Source: an uncultured Bacteroidales bacterium (GTDB taxonomy: Bacteria; Bacteroidota; Bacteroidia; Bacteroidales; UBA932). From it: 64,000 nucleotides of DNA. Where the stretch lies: contig ONEX01000008.1 of NCBI GenBank assembly GCA_900316955.1, positions 88,963 through 152,962 on the forward strand, written 5' to 3'. The position numbers and the translations under genes were made by a program. Below the pieces are notes generated by a model. It did no database searches, had not been told where the DNA came from, and saw only the letters and a list, made by a program, of their open reading frames with translations. Shown here piece by piece: positions 32,227-42,482 of the stretch (within the stretch, counting starts at the first letter, position 1; each line of letters opens with the position of its first letter).

Positions 32227-33861
32227 ATGAAGATTACGAGATATTTCCTTGCGGCCCTCGCCGCCCTCACCGTTTCCGTCACCGCATCGGCCCAGTCCAA
32301 GAGTTTCTCCCTGGGCAAGTGGGTCGAGCTCCACAACGCCATCCTCAAGGAACTGAACCGCTCCTATGTCGACTCCCTGGAAGTCGGCCGCATCGAGCGG
32401 GAGGGGGTGGACGCGATGCTGGAAGCCCTGGATCCCTATACCGTGTATGTCCCTGAGGAAGAGCAGGAAGACTTCCAGATGATGCTGTCCAACACCTACG
32501 GCGGCATCGGCGCGGTCATCTATAAGCCCGACGTGAACGGCAACGTGCAGATCAACGAGCCCTATGCCGGCTCCCCGGCCGCCAAGGCCGGCCTCCGCTG
32601 CGGCGACGAGATCGAGACCATCGACGGGGAAACCACCCACGGTCTCACGAGCCAGCAGAGCTCCGACAAGATGCGCGGCAAGCCCGGCACGACGGTCGTC
32701 TTCCGCGTGAAGAAACTGCGCGGCGGCCCCACCTGGCAGGCCGGCGAGGTCATCGAAGTCCCCGTCACGCGCGAGCGCATCGCGCTTCCTTCCATCGAAT
32801 ATGTGGACATGCTCAACGACCGCGACGGCTATATCATGATGACCAAGTTCACCGAAGGTGTGGGCCAGGGCATCCGGGATGCGTACAACACCCTGAAAAG
32901 CAAGGGAATGAAACGGCTCGTCCTGGACCTCCGCAGCAATGGCGGCGGCCTGATGCACGAGGCGGTGAACATCGTCTCCCTGTTCGTCCCGAAGGGCTCC
33001 GTCGTCGTGTCCTCCAAGGGCCGCGCCGCCGGCTCCGGCCAGGTTTACAAGACCACGACCGACCCCATCGACCTGGAAATCCCCATCGTGGTGCTGGTCG
33101 ATTCCGGTTCCGCATCGGCCTCCGAGATCGTGTCCGGCGCCCTGCAGGACCTGGACCGCGCCACCATCATCGGCACCCGCACGTACGGGAAGGGCCTGGT
33201 GCAGAGCATCCGTCCGCTGCCGTATGACGGCCAGCTGAAAGTGACCACCGCCAAGTACTACACGCCCTCCGGCCGCTGCGTGCAGGCCATCGACTACAGC
33301 CACCGCAACGAGGACGGCAGCGTGGGCCACATTCCCGATTCCCTCACGCACGAATTCAAGACCCTCCACGGCCGCACGGTCCGGGACGGCGGCGGCATCA
33401 CCCCCGACTTCGAAGTCAAGGGGCACAAGTACTCCCGCCTGACCTATTCCCTGGTACTGAACGGCATCGTGGACCAGTACGCCATGAAGTATGTCCGGGA
33501 GCACGAGGCGCTTCCCTCGGTGGATGATTTCCATTTCGACGCCTTCGACGACTTCGTCGCCTTCGCGAAGGACAAGGAGTTCGACTACCGTTCCTCCGCC
33601 CGCGCCCTGTTCGACGAGATGAAGAAAACGCTCGCCGAGGATGGCCTCAGCGAGGCGATGTCCGGTGAACTGGCCGCGATGGAGAAGTCCCTGGACATGG
33701 ACAAGGAAACCTTCCTGCGGCTGAAGAAGGACGAGATCATCCCCTTCATCGAGGAGGAGATCGCCGTCCGCTACTGGTTCCAGGAGGCCGGCATCAAGGT
33801 CCGCCTCCGCACCGACGACCAGCTGAAGGAGGCGCTCACGAAGCCGGCGATCAGCTGGTAA
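32227..33861 (+). CDS. S41 family C-terminal processing peptidase (CtpA/Tsp-like)
   Basis: The 544-residue product is an exported serine protease. After a signal peptide (FLAALAALTVSVTASAQ) comes an N-terminal segment, a PDZ domain (about 85-185; GGIGAVIYKPDVNGNVQI) and the S41 core. The Ser-Lys dyad is visible: Ser297 in SGSASASEIV and Lys322 in RTYGKGLVQ, spaced 25 residues apart as in E. coli Tsp. Family members trim or degrade periplasmic and envelope proteins. I use the ATG at 32227; the TTG at 32221 adds two residues only. The last residues converge on the next gene with a one-base gap. Confidence 0.93.
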   Translation: MKITRYFLAALAALTVSVTASAQSKSFSLGKWVELHNAILKELNRSYVDSLEVGRIEREGVDAMLEALDPYTVYVPEEEQEDFQMMLSNTYGGIGAVIYKPDVNGNVQINEPYAGSPAAKAGLRCGDEIETIDGETTHGLTSQQSSDKMRGKPGTTVVFRVKKLRGGPTWQAGEVIEVPVTRERIALPSIEYVDMLNDRDGYIMMTKFTEGVGQGIRDAYNTLKSKGMKRLVLDLRSNGGGLMHEAVNIVSLFVPKGSVVVSSKGRAAGSGQVYKTTTDPIDLEIPIVVLVDSGSASASEIVSGALQDLDRATIIGTRTYGKGLVQSIRPLPYDGQLKVTTAKYYTPSGRCVQAIDYSHRNEDGSVGHIPDSLTHEFKTLHGRTVRDGGGITPDFEVKGHKYSRLTYSLVLNGIVDQYAMKYVREHEALPSVDDFHFDAFDDFVAFAKDKEFDYRSSARALFDEMKKTLAEDGLSEAMSGELAAMEKSLDMDKETFLRLKKDEIIPFIEEEIAVRYWFQEAGIKVRLRTDDQLKEALTKPAISW

Positions 33862-33862
33862 G

Positions 33863-35473
33863 CTAACCGGGGTTCCCGATTTCCATCAGCCTTTTCTCGA
33901 ATTCGTCGCGGCCGCAAGCCGCGGCGTTTCTCAGTTTGACGCGGTAGTTGTACACCGTGGAGGGTGATTTCTTCAGGAAGCGGGCGATCTGGGCCGATTC
34001 GGTGACGCCCAGGCGGATGAGGGCGAAGATGCGGAGCTCGTTGGAGAGCTTGCCCTCCGGCAGGTCCTGCCCGATCCGGGCCTCTTCCCGCAGGAGGCCG
34101 TTCAGCTGGTTCACGAAGTCCGGGAACACGCCCAGGAAAGTGGCGTCGAACTCGTCGTACAGGGTTTTCCGTTCCGTGTCGATGTACGCGTCCGACTTGA
34201 GGACGCGCAGGATGTCGTCCAGGTCCTTGGATTTGGCCGTCACCCGGAGACTGGACCGGTAGCGCTCCAGGGCGTCGATGTGCTCGGAGAACATGGACAG
34301 GTAGCGGCCCAGGTAGGTGTCCTTGATCTGGTTGGATTCCTTGAGCCGGTCCACGTTCTCCAGGATCTGCCGCTGCATCCGGCCGATCCGCTTGTGGTTC
34401 CGGTAGAGGCGCAGGAGGGCGAGGCCCAGGGCGGCCAGGATCAGCACAGTGACGGCCAGAGAGCCCTTCAGCTGGCGCTGGCGGCGCTGTTCCAGCTTTT
34501 CATAGGAGGCGATGATGCCGGGCTGCGACTGGTTGATCTCGTCCAGGGCGGTGCGGGCGTCGGACCGGGTGGCGTCCTCGTAGGCCCGGACAATGTAGGT
34601 GTACGCGCGGTCCAGGTCCCCGCGTTCGTACAGGATGCGGGACAGGCGGATCAGGGACCGGGACGCCTTGACCGGGGCCAGCTGGTCGCAGTTCGCGCTG
34701 ATGGCATAATGCTTCAGTTCGTTCTCCTGGTCCCCTTCCTCCCGGTAGGTCTTGGCGATCCAGTAATGGACGATGGCCTGGTCCTGGAGGGAGAGGCGCT
34801 CGTCGGCGAGACGCTCTTCCATCAACTGCCGGGCCCGCTCGGGATGCCCGTTCTCGATTTCGATGTCGGCGTTGACCGTGTAATAGTTCAGCATGTCCTC
34901 CGTGAGCGCCGCCCGGCTGCGGCGTTGGTACAGCAGCTCCTGCGAGCGGAACCGCGTAGACATTTCCGGGTCCTTGGCCGCCAGGGCCATGCCGTGGTAG
35001 ATGGAGTTCAGGGTCTGGTAGTAGGTGGCCAGCAGGCCGGGGGAGCGGACCGATGCCGTATCGGCGGCGTTGACCGTCTCGAGCGCGGTGTGGTACATGC
35101 CGGAAATCAGGTAACGCTGGGCGAGGTCCAGGGCGGCGTCCAGGCGGAGTTCGGCATCGTCCGTGCCGGCCGCGATTCCCTCCTTCAGGTGCGCATACCG
35201 GAGGGCGGAATCCACATCGTACTTGAGGTATCCGTCGAAGATCCGGTCGCAGAAGCGGTAGCGGGCGCGGGGAGTGGCTGCGTGCTTGAACTGGATCTTC
35301 AAGTCCGCCAGGTCCGCGACGTGCTGCTGGCTGAGGCTGGCTTCCTGGGCGAGGGAACGGTCCAGCTCCCGCAGGGCGGACTCCCATTCCGGGGCGCGTT
35401 CCCGTGCATCCCGGCAGGCGGGAAGGAGGAGAAAGAGGCAGGCCGCAAGCGGCGCGATGAACGCAGGACGCAT
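33863..35473 (-). CDS. DUF6377-type membrane regulator with HTH, likely regulator of the adjacent SusC/SusD locus
   Basis: The 536-residue product has a lipoprotein-like or cleaved signal (LAACLFLLLPACRD), a long helical TPR-like exported region (about 30-310), one membrane helix (about 330-350; LAVTVLILAALGLALLRL), a coiled coil and a cytosolic end with a helix-turn-helix (ALIRLGVTESAQIARFLKKS followed by STVYNYRVKLRN). Such one-protein sensors are common beside SusC/SusD loci and are thought to sense a breakdown product outside and act on transcription inside. I start at ATG 35473: the longer frame from 35524 would begin upstream of the promoter -7 box at 35505-35498. It is divergent from the SusC gene at 35700. 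Confidence 0.85.
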   Translation of the reverse strand: MRPAFIAPLAACLFLLLPACRDARERAPEWESALRELDRSLAQEASLSQQHVADLADLKIQFKHAATPRARYRFCDRIFDGYLKYDVDSALRYAHLKEGIAAGTDDAELRLDAALDLAQRYLISGMYHTALETVNAADTASVRSPGLLATYYQTLNSIYHGMALAAKDPEMSTRFRSQELLYQRRSRAALTEDMLNYYTVNADIEIENGHPERARQLMEERLADERLSLQDQAIVHYWIAKTYREEGDQENELKHYAISANCDQLAPVKASRSLIRLSRILYERGDLDRAYTYIVRAYEDATRSDARTALDEINQSQPGIIASYEKLEQRRQRQLKGSLAVTVLILAALGLALLRLYRNHKRIGRMQRQILENVDRLKESNQIKDTYLGRYLSMFSEHIDALERYRSSLRVTAKSKDLDDILRVLKSDAYIDTERKTLYDEFDATFLGVFPDFVNQLNGLLREEARIGQDLPEGKLSNELRIFALIRLGVTESAQIARFLKKSPSTVYNYRVKLRNAAACGRDEFEKRLMEIGNPG

Positions 35474-35497
35474 GGCAAAAAACGCTGGATACCGCGA

Positions 35498-35529
35498 CAA
35501 AAATACGAAGAAATCCCTTTTCATCCAAT
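35498..35529 (-). promoter_or_regulatory. Promoter of the DUF6377 regulator gene
   Basis: On the minus strand ATTG (35529-35526) is followed after 20 bases by TATTTTTG (35505-35498), a good Bacteroidota promoter 25 bases before the ATG at 35473. Confidence 0.6.
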
Positions 35530-35561
35530 TGTTCCATCTACTATTTTATGTGCTGGTGATA

Positions 35562-35572
35562 TGGAAGTTCCA
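35562..35572. promoter_or_regulatory. Possible operator between the regulator and SusC
   Basis: TGGAAGTTCCA is an 11-base palindrome around a central G, and a half copy (GTTCCAT) occurs at 35531-35537. It sits between the two divergent promoters. A DNA-binding site is a guess from symmetry and position. Confidence 0.25.
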
Positions 35573-35658
35573 TTTGAGTATCAATGATTTATTGGAAGAG
35601 AAGCGGTCGTAGTCCCTACTATTTCCCGGGCGACCCTTCAGGTTTGTCCGAGAATCCA

Positions 35659-35666
35659 TAACTTTG
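35659..35666 (+). promoter_or_regulatory. -7 box of the phosphoester-locus operon
   Basis: TAACTTTG lies 33 bases before the SusC ATG at 35700. A TTTG is 12 bases upstream, too near for a standard -33 box, which fits a promoter that needs an activator. Confidence 0.5.
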
Positions 35667-35699
35667 TACTGACCGCAAATTCACTTTAACCATATTCAT

Positions 35700-38600
35700 A
35701 TGTTATCCAAGAAACTGCTCAGCGTACTGGTCATACTCTTCGGTGTGACCGTCTCTTTTGGGGCCTATGCCCAAAAGATCGCAGTACGCGGTACCGTCTC
35801 GGATGCCAACGGCCCCGTCATCGGTGCCGTCGTGCTCTCCGGCAGTACCGGCGTGACCACGGACGCGGATGGATCCTTCTCCATCAGCGTCGACCCCAAC
35901 GCTGTCCTCGAGGTTTCCTGCCTGGGTTATCTGACGCAGCAGGTTCCCGTCCAGGGACGCAGCCAGATCCTGGTGGTGCTCGAAGAGGACCAGAACATCC
36001 TGGAAGATGCCGTGGTCGTGGGCTACGGCACCCAGAAGAAGGCCAACCTCACGGGCGCCGTGTCCGTGGTGAAGGCCGATGAACTCAAGGACCGCTCCGC
36101 CCTCGACGTGGGCCACATGCTGCAGGGCACCGTCCCGGGCCTGAACATCACGTCGGGCTCCGGCCGTCCCGGCCAGGCCGCCTCGCTCAACATCCGCGGT
36201 TGGAACTCCATCAACGGAGGCAGCCCGCTGGTGCTCATCGACGGCGTGGAAGGGGACATCCAGTACCTCAACCCGGTGGACGTGGAGAGCATCTCCGTCA
36301 TCAAGGACGCCGCCGCGGCCGCCATCTACGGCGCCCGTGGCTCGGCCGGTGTGATCCTCGTGACCACCAAGAGCGGCAGCCGCGAGAAGGAAGGCCGCGC
36401 CAAGGTCACCTACAGCGGCCGCTTCGGCGTCACCGCCCCGACCACGCGGACCGACTACGAGACCCGCGGCTATGACTCCGTCTATCTGAACAACCTCTTC
36501 TGGGGCACCTACAGCCCGGGCACCAAGTATGCCAACTACTCCGACGCGGACATGCAGGAACTCTGGGCCCGCCGGAATGACAAGGTGGAGAATCCGGAGC
36601 GCCCCTGGGTGGTTATCTCCCAGGAGAACGGCAAGGATGTCTACAATTATTACGCGAACACGGACTGGTGGCACGTCCTGTACAATGACATCAAGCCCAC
36701 CACGAACCACACCATCTCGGCCAGCGGCGCCACGAACCACGTGAGCTATCTGGTGTCCGGCGGCTATACCTACGAGCAGGGTATGTTCAAGGAGAAGCCC
36801 GATAATTATTCGCGCGTGAACCTGCGTGCGAAGATCGCCTTCGACGTGACCGACTGGCTCCGGATCGGCTCCAACACGAGCTACTTCAACAGCTCCTACT
36901 TCTATCCGGGCCAGGGCGGCATCAACAACAACTTCGCCAAGAGTTCCGCCCATGCTCTCGCGAGTTTCCCTGCCACGAACCCGGACGGATCGACCTTGTA
37001 CTACACCAAGTACAACGGATATACGGTCATGGACGGTCTCCTGATGCTCCTTGCGGAAGACAACTTCAACGAGGACAAGGTGGACAACCTGAGCGAGACC
37101 GTGGACTTCACCCTGAAGCCGTTCAAGGGTTTCACCATCAAGGGTGACTACACCTATACGCTCAAGTACAACCGGTACCTGAACCGCGCTGTGCCAGGCC
37201 ACTATTCCCAGTACCCCCTGGAAATCAAGACGAAGGACGATGCGTCCCCGTTCCAGGACAAGCTCTCGGAAAGCGCCAACACCAACATCTACCAGGCCTA
37301 CAACCTCTACGCGACCTACGAGAACAGCTTCAACCAGGCGCACAACCTCAAACTCATGGCCGGCGTGAACTACGAGACCCGCTGGATCAAGGACCTGGGC
37401 GCCATCGGTTACTACCTGTATTCGACGGAACTGAACGACCAGAACCTGATCGGCGCCGATCCCAACGATCCCGACGGCAAGAAGCGCATGGAAACCTCCG
37501 GCGGTCAGAACGAGTACAAGCTGGCCGGTTACTTCGCCCGTCTGAACTATGACTACAAGGGCCGTTACCTCGTCGAACTGAACGGCCGTTACGACGGCTC
37601 CTCCCGCTTCCTCCGCGGCAGCCGCTGGGTGTTCTCCCCGTCCGCGTCCCTGGGTTGGAGAGTCTCCGAAGAGCCTTTCTTCTCGCCGCTGCGTGCCTGG
37701 TGGGACAACTTCAAGGTCCGCTTCTCCTATGGTCAGCTGGGCAACCAGCAGATGAGCTCCTACTATCCGGCCATCCGCACCGTCTCCACCAGCGGCAAGT
37801 CCTCCTATCTGCTGGGCGGCGCGAATCTCCCGCAGGCCTCCCTGTCGGCTCCGGTTTCCTCCGGCCTCACCTGGGAACGCTCCATCCAGAGCAACCTGGG
37901 CGTGGACCTGGCCTTCCTGGGCAACCGCCTGGAATTCAGCGCTGAGGGTTATATCCGTGACACCAAGGATATGCTCACCGCCGGCGAGCCTCTCCCGGCC
38001 GTGTACGGCGCTTCCACCCCGCAGGAGAACACGGCGGACCTCCGGACCAAGGGTTATGAGATCTCCCTGGGCTGGCGGGATTCCTTCAAGCTGGGCCCCG
38101 ACGCCTTCCATTACGGCATGAACGTCGTCTTCTCCGATTATGTGTCCCACATCACCCGCTTCAACAACCCGGACAAGCTTTTCGCCAAGACCTACTGGGT
38201 AGGCCAGAAATACGGTGACATCTGGGGCTACCACATCGCGGGTCTTTTCGCCACCGACGAGGAGGCCAAGAGCTATGGCGTGGACCAGAGCAAGGTGAAC
38301 GATGCGCAGATCTTCCCGAACGGTCTCTTCGCCGGCGACATGAAGTTCGCCGACCTGGATGACGACCACGCCATCAACAAGGGCGCCGAGAAGGTGGGAG
38401 ACAGCGGCGACTGGCAGATCATCGGCAACAGCAAGCCGCGCTACAACTATGGCGTGAACCTGAACGCCTCCTGGTTCGGCTTCGACCTCGCCGTCTTCTT
38501 CCAGGGCATCGGCAAGATGGACTGGTATCCGGCCGCGGACGCCCGTCCTTTCTGGGGCCCCTACGCCCGCCCTTACATGACCTTCATCCCGAAGGATTTC

Positions 38601-38951
38601 CTGAATGATTGCTGGAGCGAAGAGAACCCGAACGCCTACTATCCGCGTCCCCGCGGCTATATCGCGATGAACGCGAACCGTCCGCTGGGCGTGGTGAACG
38701 ACCGCTACCTCCAGAATATCGGCTACCTCCGCCTGAAGAACCTCACCTTCGGTTACACGCTTCCGGAGAAGCTGACCAAGAAGATCTCCATCTCCAAGCT
38801 CCGCCTGTATTTCACCGGCGAGAACCTGTTCTACTGGGCGCCCGGCCTGCACGGCAGATATGTGGATCCTGAAATGGCCATGACCGGCGGCAACATGCGC
38901 ATCTATCCCTGGCAGAAGAGCTACGTCTTCGGCATCGACATAACCCTCTAA
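35700..38951 (+). CDS. SusC/RagA-like TonB-dependent outer-membrane transporter
   Basis: The 1083-residue product is complete: signal peptide (ILFGVTVSFGAYAQ), carboxypeptidase-regulatory-like domain (about 27-105; VRGTVSDANGPVIGAVVL), the TonB-box region and plug (VVGYGTQKKANLTGAVSVV; SIKDAAAAAIYGARGSAGVI-type signature at about 195-220) and a 22-strand barrel ending in YVFGIDITL. It would import large substrate pieces with TonB energy. It heads an operon of ten genes, with the stop overlapping the SusD start by one base (TAATG). Unlike the SusC at 9359-12874 it has no added C-terminal domain. Confidence 0.95.
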   Translation: MLSKKLLSVLVILFGVTVSFGAYAQKIAVRGTVSDANGPVIGAVVLSGSTGVTTDADGSFSISVDPNAVLEVSCLGYLTQQVPVQGRSQILVVLEEDQNILEDAVVVGYGTQKKANLTGAVSVVKADELKDRSALDVGHMLQGTVPGLNITSGSGRPGQAASLNIRGWNSINGGSPLVLIDGVEGDIQYLNPVDVESISVIKDAAAAAIYGARGSAGVILVTTKSGSREKEGRAKVTYSGRFGVTAPTTRTDYETRGYDSVYLNNLFWGTYSPGTKYANYSDADMQELWARRNDKVENPERPWVVISQENGKDVYNYYANTDWWHVLYNDIKPTTNHTISASGATNHVSYLVSGGYTYEQGMFKEKPDNYSRVNLRAKIAFDVTDWLRIGSNTSYFNSSYFYPGQGGINNNFAKSSAHALASFPATNPDGSTLYYTKYNGYTVMDGLLMLLAEDNFNEDKVDNLSETVDFTLKPFKGFTIKGDYTYTLKYNRYLNRAVPGHYSQYPLEIKTKDDASPFQDKLSESANTNIYQAYNLYATYENSFNQAHNLKLMAGVNYETRWIKDLGAIGYYLYSTELNDQNLIGADPNDPDGKKRMETSGGQNEYKLAGYFARLNYDYKGRYLVELNGRYDGSSRFLRGSRWVFSPSASLGWRVSEEPFFSPLRAWWDNFKVRFSYGQLGNQQMSSYYPAIRTVSTSGKSSYLLGGANLPQASLSAPVSSGLTWERSIQSNLGVDLAFLGNRLEFSAEGYIRDTKDMLTAGEPLPAVYGASTPQENTADLRTKGYEISLGWRDSFKLGPDAFHYGMNVVFSDYVSHITRFNNPDKLFAKTYWVGQKYGDIWGYHIAGLFATDEEAKSYGVDQSKVNDAQIFPNGLFAGDMKFADLDDDHAINKGAEKVGDSGDWQIIGNSKPRYNYGVNLNASWFGFDLAVFFQGIGKMDWYPAADARPFWGPYARPYMTFIPKDFLNDCWSEENPNAYYPRPRGYIAMNANRPLGVVNDRYLQNIGYLRLKNLTFGYTLPEKLTKKISISKLRLYFTGENLFYWAPGLHGRYVDPEMAMTGGNMRIYPWQKSYVFGIDITL

Positions 38952-40765
38952 TGAATCCCGCTATGAAAAAGATAATCATTCCCGTACTGATGCTCCTGGC
39001 CGGATTCGCTTTCACCGGCTGCGACGACCTGCTGGACGCCGTTCCCAAGGACCGGCTTTCCGCCGACACGTTCTTCAAGAGCGAGAGTGAGCTCCAGGCC
39101 TACTCCATCGGCTTCTACGAGCTGTTCCCCACCTCGGATCTGTATGTGGCCAACGACGACCACTTCACCCAGAACAACATGTCCAACGAGGGCATGGGCA
39201 AGCGCACGATTCCGGCCAGCGGCAGCGGCTGGAGCTGGTCGGCCCTCCGCAACATCAACACCCTGCTGGAGAACGTCGGCAACTGCCCGGACGAGCAGGT
39301 CCGCGTCAAGTATACGGCCCTCGCCCGTTTCTTCCGCGCCTACTTCTATTTCGCCAAGGTCAAGCGCTTCGGCGACGTCCCGTGGTATGACAAGCCCCTG
39401 GGCTCCACGGACACCGAACTGCTCAACAAGCCCCGCGACAGCCGCGAGCTGATCCTCGAGAAGATGATCGAGGACCTGGACTTCGCCATCGCGAACCTGC
39501 CTACGGGCAAGAGCGCGTACGAGGTGACCAAGTGGACAGCGATGGCCCTGAAGTCCCGGATCCTGCTGTTCGAAGGCACTTTCCGGAAGTATCACGCCGG
39601 GGATCCCACCCTGGCCACCCTGCCGGCGAATGCCAAGGACTACAAGTGGTATCTGGCCGAGTGCGCCAAGGTTTCCGCGGAGTTCCTGCAGACCAGCGGC
39701 TACGGCCTGCATTCCGGTAATGTGAACACGTGCTACCGCGAGCTTTTCACCACGATGAACGCCACCGAACTGATGGACGAGGTGATCCTCGCCCGCGACT
39801 ACAACAAGGCCTACGGCGCCATCCACAGCTCCGGCAACACGATGACCGTCGGTTCGATGGGCTGCCCGGCCATGACCCGCAAGCTCGTGGCCAGCTACCT
39901 GATGAAGGACGGCTCCCGCTTCACGGACAAGGAAGGCTGGGAGACCATGACTTTCCAGCAGGAAACCCAGAACCGCGACCCGCGTCTTTCCCAGAGCATC
40001 CGTACGCCCGGCTACAAGCGCATGGGCCAGGAGACCTTCACGGCCCCCGACCTGAAGGTGTCCTTCACCGGCTACCATCCGGACAAGTACGTGACCACCC
40101 TGGACCAGGACTCCTACAACAACTCCGACATCGACCTGATCATCTTCCGCGCCGCGGAAGTTCTCCTCAACTATGCCGAGGCCCTGGCCGAATCCGGCGC
40201 CCTGACGCAGGCCGACCTCGATCTCTCGGTCAACAAGCTGCGTGACCGCGTGGGCATGCCTCACCTGAGCCTGGCCGACGCCAACGCCACCCCGGACGCT
40301 TTCCTCACCAATCCCGCATTCGGCGGCTACCAGAGCTCCGTGCTCGCCGCCGACGCCAACAAGGGTGTCATCCTCGAGATCCGCCGCGAGCGCGGCATCG
40401 AGCTGTGCCAGGAAGGCCACCGCTACTACGACTTGATGCGCTGGAAGGAAGGAAAGGTCTTCGAGGCCCCCTTCTACGGCATGTATCTCCCCGGCGTGGG
40501 CGTGTACGACCTGGATGGCAACGGCACGGACGACTTCGAGGTCTACTCCGCTTCCGCCACTTCCAAGGCCGCGGTCGCCAAGAAACTGGGCTCTGATGTC
40601 ATCCTCAAGGACGGCGGATCCGGCATGATCCTGCTGCACGGCGACGTCTCCCGTTCCTGGAATGAAAACAGAGACTACTTGTTCCCCATCCCGACGGATG
40701 ACCGCAACCTCACCGGAGGCGCGCTCACCCAGAACCCGGGCTGGGACGACGGCTTGAAATTCTAA
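38951..40765 (+). CDS. RagB/SusD family outer-membrane lipoprotein
   Basis: The 604-residue product has a lipoprotein signal (LLAGFAFTGC) and the SusD layout: N-terminal SusD_like domain starting DDLLDAVPKDRLSADTFFKSE, helical TPR units (FFRAYFYFAKVKRFGDVPW) and the C-terminal domain with IRRERGIELCQEGHRYYDLM. It would be the substrate-binding lid of the SusC above. The ATG at 38951 overlaps the SusC stop; an ATG at 38963 (MKKIIIPVLM) fits the signal peptide equally well. Confidence 0.93.
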   Translation: MNPAMKKIIIPVLMLLAGFAFTGCDDLLDAVPKDRLSADTFFKSESELQAYSIGFYELFPTSDLYVANDDHFTQNNMSNEGMGKRTIPASGSGWSWSALRNINTLLENVGNCPDEQVRVKYTALARFFRAYFYFAKVKRFGDVPWYDKPLGSTDTELLNKPRDSRELILEKMIEDLDFAIANLPTGKSAYEVTKWTAMALKSRILLFEGTFRKYHAGDPTLATLPANAKDYKWYLAECAKVSAEFLQTSGYGLHSGNVNTCYRELFTTMNATELMDEVILARDYNKAYGAIHSSGNTMTVGSMGCPAMTRKLVASYLMKDGSRFTDKEGWETMTFQQETQNRDPRLSQSIRTPGYKRMGQETFTAPDLKVSFTGYHPDKYVTTLDQDSYNNSDIDLIIFRAAEVLLNYAEALAESGALTQADLDLSVNKLRDRVGMPHLSLADANATPDAFLTNPAFGGYQSSVLAADANKGVILEIRRERGIELCQEGHRYYDLMRWKEGKVFEAPFYGMYLPGVGVYDLDGNGTDDFEVYSASATSKAAVAKKLGSDVILKDGGSGMILLHGDVSRSWNENRDYLFPIPTDDRNLTGGALTQNPGWDDGLKF

Positions 40766-40778
40766 ACGGACCAGTAAC

Positions 40779-42479
40779 ATGAAAAGAATCACTCCATATC
40801 TCCTTCTCCTTTCCTTCGCGCTGGCCTTCACCGCCTGCCGCGAAAAGGAGCAGCCGACCGTGTCCACGATGAAAGGCGTGTTATACGCCGCTCTGGACGG
40901 GGCGGACGAGACCGTCGAACTGCTCCCGAACAAGAGCAAGACCTTCAACCTGCTCGCCAAGGCGGAGGCCGTCTCCGACGTCTACATGACCATTTCCTTC
41001 AAGGTGGATCCCGACGCGGTCGCCACCTACAACGCGGCCCACGGCACCGACTACGAGCTCCTGCCTTCCTCCGCGTTCGAAATCCTCGACAACACGGTGA
41101 TGCTGCCGCGCTACAACAAGGCCTCCTCTTCCGCCCGGCTCCGGATCACGGCATCCGGGCTGGTGGAAGACCAGGTGTATGTGCTTCCGGTCACCATCGA
41201 CAAGGTCGAAGGCACGGACAACTGGGCCCTTTCCGGCTCCCCGTGCGCGTTCGTGACCGTCGTTCAGATTTCCACCGGTCCGCAGGGCGGTGACGGCTCG
41301 GCCGAATACCCGTACATCCTGTCCACGGCGGAAGACTTGGAGAAGATGGCCGAGAAGCTCGAGCACGAGAACAAGGTGTACTTCAAGATGAAGAACGACA
41401 TCGACATGTCCTCCGTGACCGCCTGGATCCCGCTCAATTACGCCAGTCCGTACGACTTCGAGATCGACTTCGACGGCGACGGCCATACGATCTCCAACTT
41501 CAGCGTGGACTTCACCAATTACGCCAGCTTCTTCGGCGTGCTGTACGGCAAATGCCACGACGTGACCTTCACTAACGCCTATGTGACCAGCTCCGCGAAC
41601 AGCGCCTGCGGCATCATCGGCGGCTATGCCGGCACCGGTGACAAGCATGCGGAAATCACCCGCGTCCATGTCCAGGGCAAGGTGGAATTCAAGGGCAACA
41701 AGACGGGTATCGGCGGCCTGGCAGGTATCCTGGGCAACGCCACGGTCACCGCGTCCTCAGCGGACTGCGAGGTGTCCTCCGGGTACAACTACGTGGGCGG
41801 CCTGTTCGGCTATGACGGCGGCAAGTGCGAGGTGTCCAACTGCTGGACCGCCGGTTCCGTGACCGGTGGCCAGCGTACCGGCGGCATCTGCGGCGGCATC
41901 ATCAAGGCCGAGAGCTCCGTCGTGAACTGCTACTCCCTGTCCCAGGTCACAGCCGGCTTCGCCATCGGCGGCATCGCCGGCCACTGCAACCTGGACCAGA
42001 AGAGCGGCACGCCGGAGGAATCCCGTCCGGACAACGTGTTCTCCAAGTGCATCGCCTGGAACGATTTCGTCCATGCCACGACGATGACGCCGGGGGACAA
42101 GAGCCACTACAGCTGCGGCGCCGTCATCGGCTTCACCTCCGTGCGCAATTACCTGATCGACTGCGTCCGCAAGCCCGACCTGGACTTCCAGGACTACTCC
42201 GACGTCTTCACCGTGTATGACCAGGGCAACGCCTCTCCGGACATGCCGCTGGTCGTGGTCAAGGTGGACGGTGCCGACTACAACTATCCGTACCACGGCG
42301 TCGCTGCCGAGACGGGGAAGACCCTCTCGCAGGTAGCGAAGGCGCTGGGCTGGAGCACCGATATCTGGGACTTCAGCGGCGCCGTCCCGACGCTCAAGGC
42401 CAATGCTTCGGTGGAACCCGAGGAAGACGCCCACGGACAGGGCCAGCTCCCGGGTTACGGTGAGAATGAACTCTATTAA
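40779..42479 (+). CDS. Surface lipoprotein: DUF1735 plus GLUG-like beta-helix repeats
   Basis: The 566-residue product has a lipoprotein signal (LAFTAC, Cys20). Residues about 35-160 match DUF1735 (VDPDAVATYNAAHGTDYELL). Residues about 175-530 are GLUG-like repeats of a right-handed beta-helix, such as IGGLAGILGNATVTASSADC and YVGGLFGYDGGKCEVSNCWT. The beta-helix half is closely related to the C-terminal half of the next gene product, at DNA level too, while the N-terminal domains differ. It stands where SusE/SusF-type surface glycan-binding proteins are normally encoded. Binding is inferred; no enzyme motif is seen. Confidence 0.8.
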   Translation: MKRITPYLLLLSFALAFTACREKEQPTVSTMKGVLYAALDGADETVELLPNKSKTFNLLAKAEAVSDVYMTISFKVDPDAVATYNAAHGTDYELLPSSAFEILDNTVMLPRYNKASSSARLRITASGLVEDQVYVLPVTIDKVEGTDNWALSGSPCAFVTVVQISTGPQGGDGSAEYPYILSTAEDLEKMAEKLEHENKVYFKMKNDIDMSSVTAWIPLNYASPYDFEIDFDGDGHTISNFSVDFTNYASFFGVLYGKCHDVTFTNAYVTSSANSACGIIGGYAGTGDKHAEITRVHVQGKVEFKGNKTGIGGLAGILGNATVTASSADCEVSSGYNYVGGLFGYDGGKCEVSNCWTAGSVTGGQRTGGICGGIIKAESSVVNCYSLSQVTAGFAIGGIAGHCNLDQKSGTPEESRPDNVFSKCIAWNDFVHATTMTPGDKSHYSCGAVIGFTSVRNYLIDCVRKPDLDFQDYSDVFTVYDQGNASPDMPLVVVKVDGADYNYPYHGVAAETGKTLSQVAKALGWSTDIWDFSGAVPTLKANASVEPEEDAHGQGQLPGYGENELY

Positions 42480-42482
42480 ACG

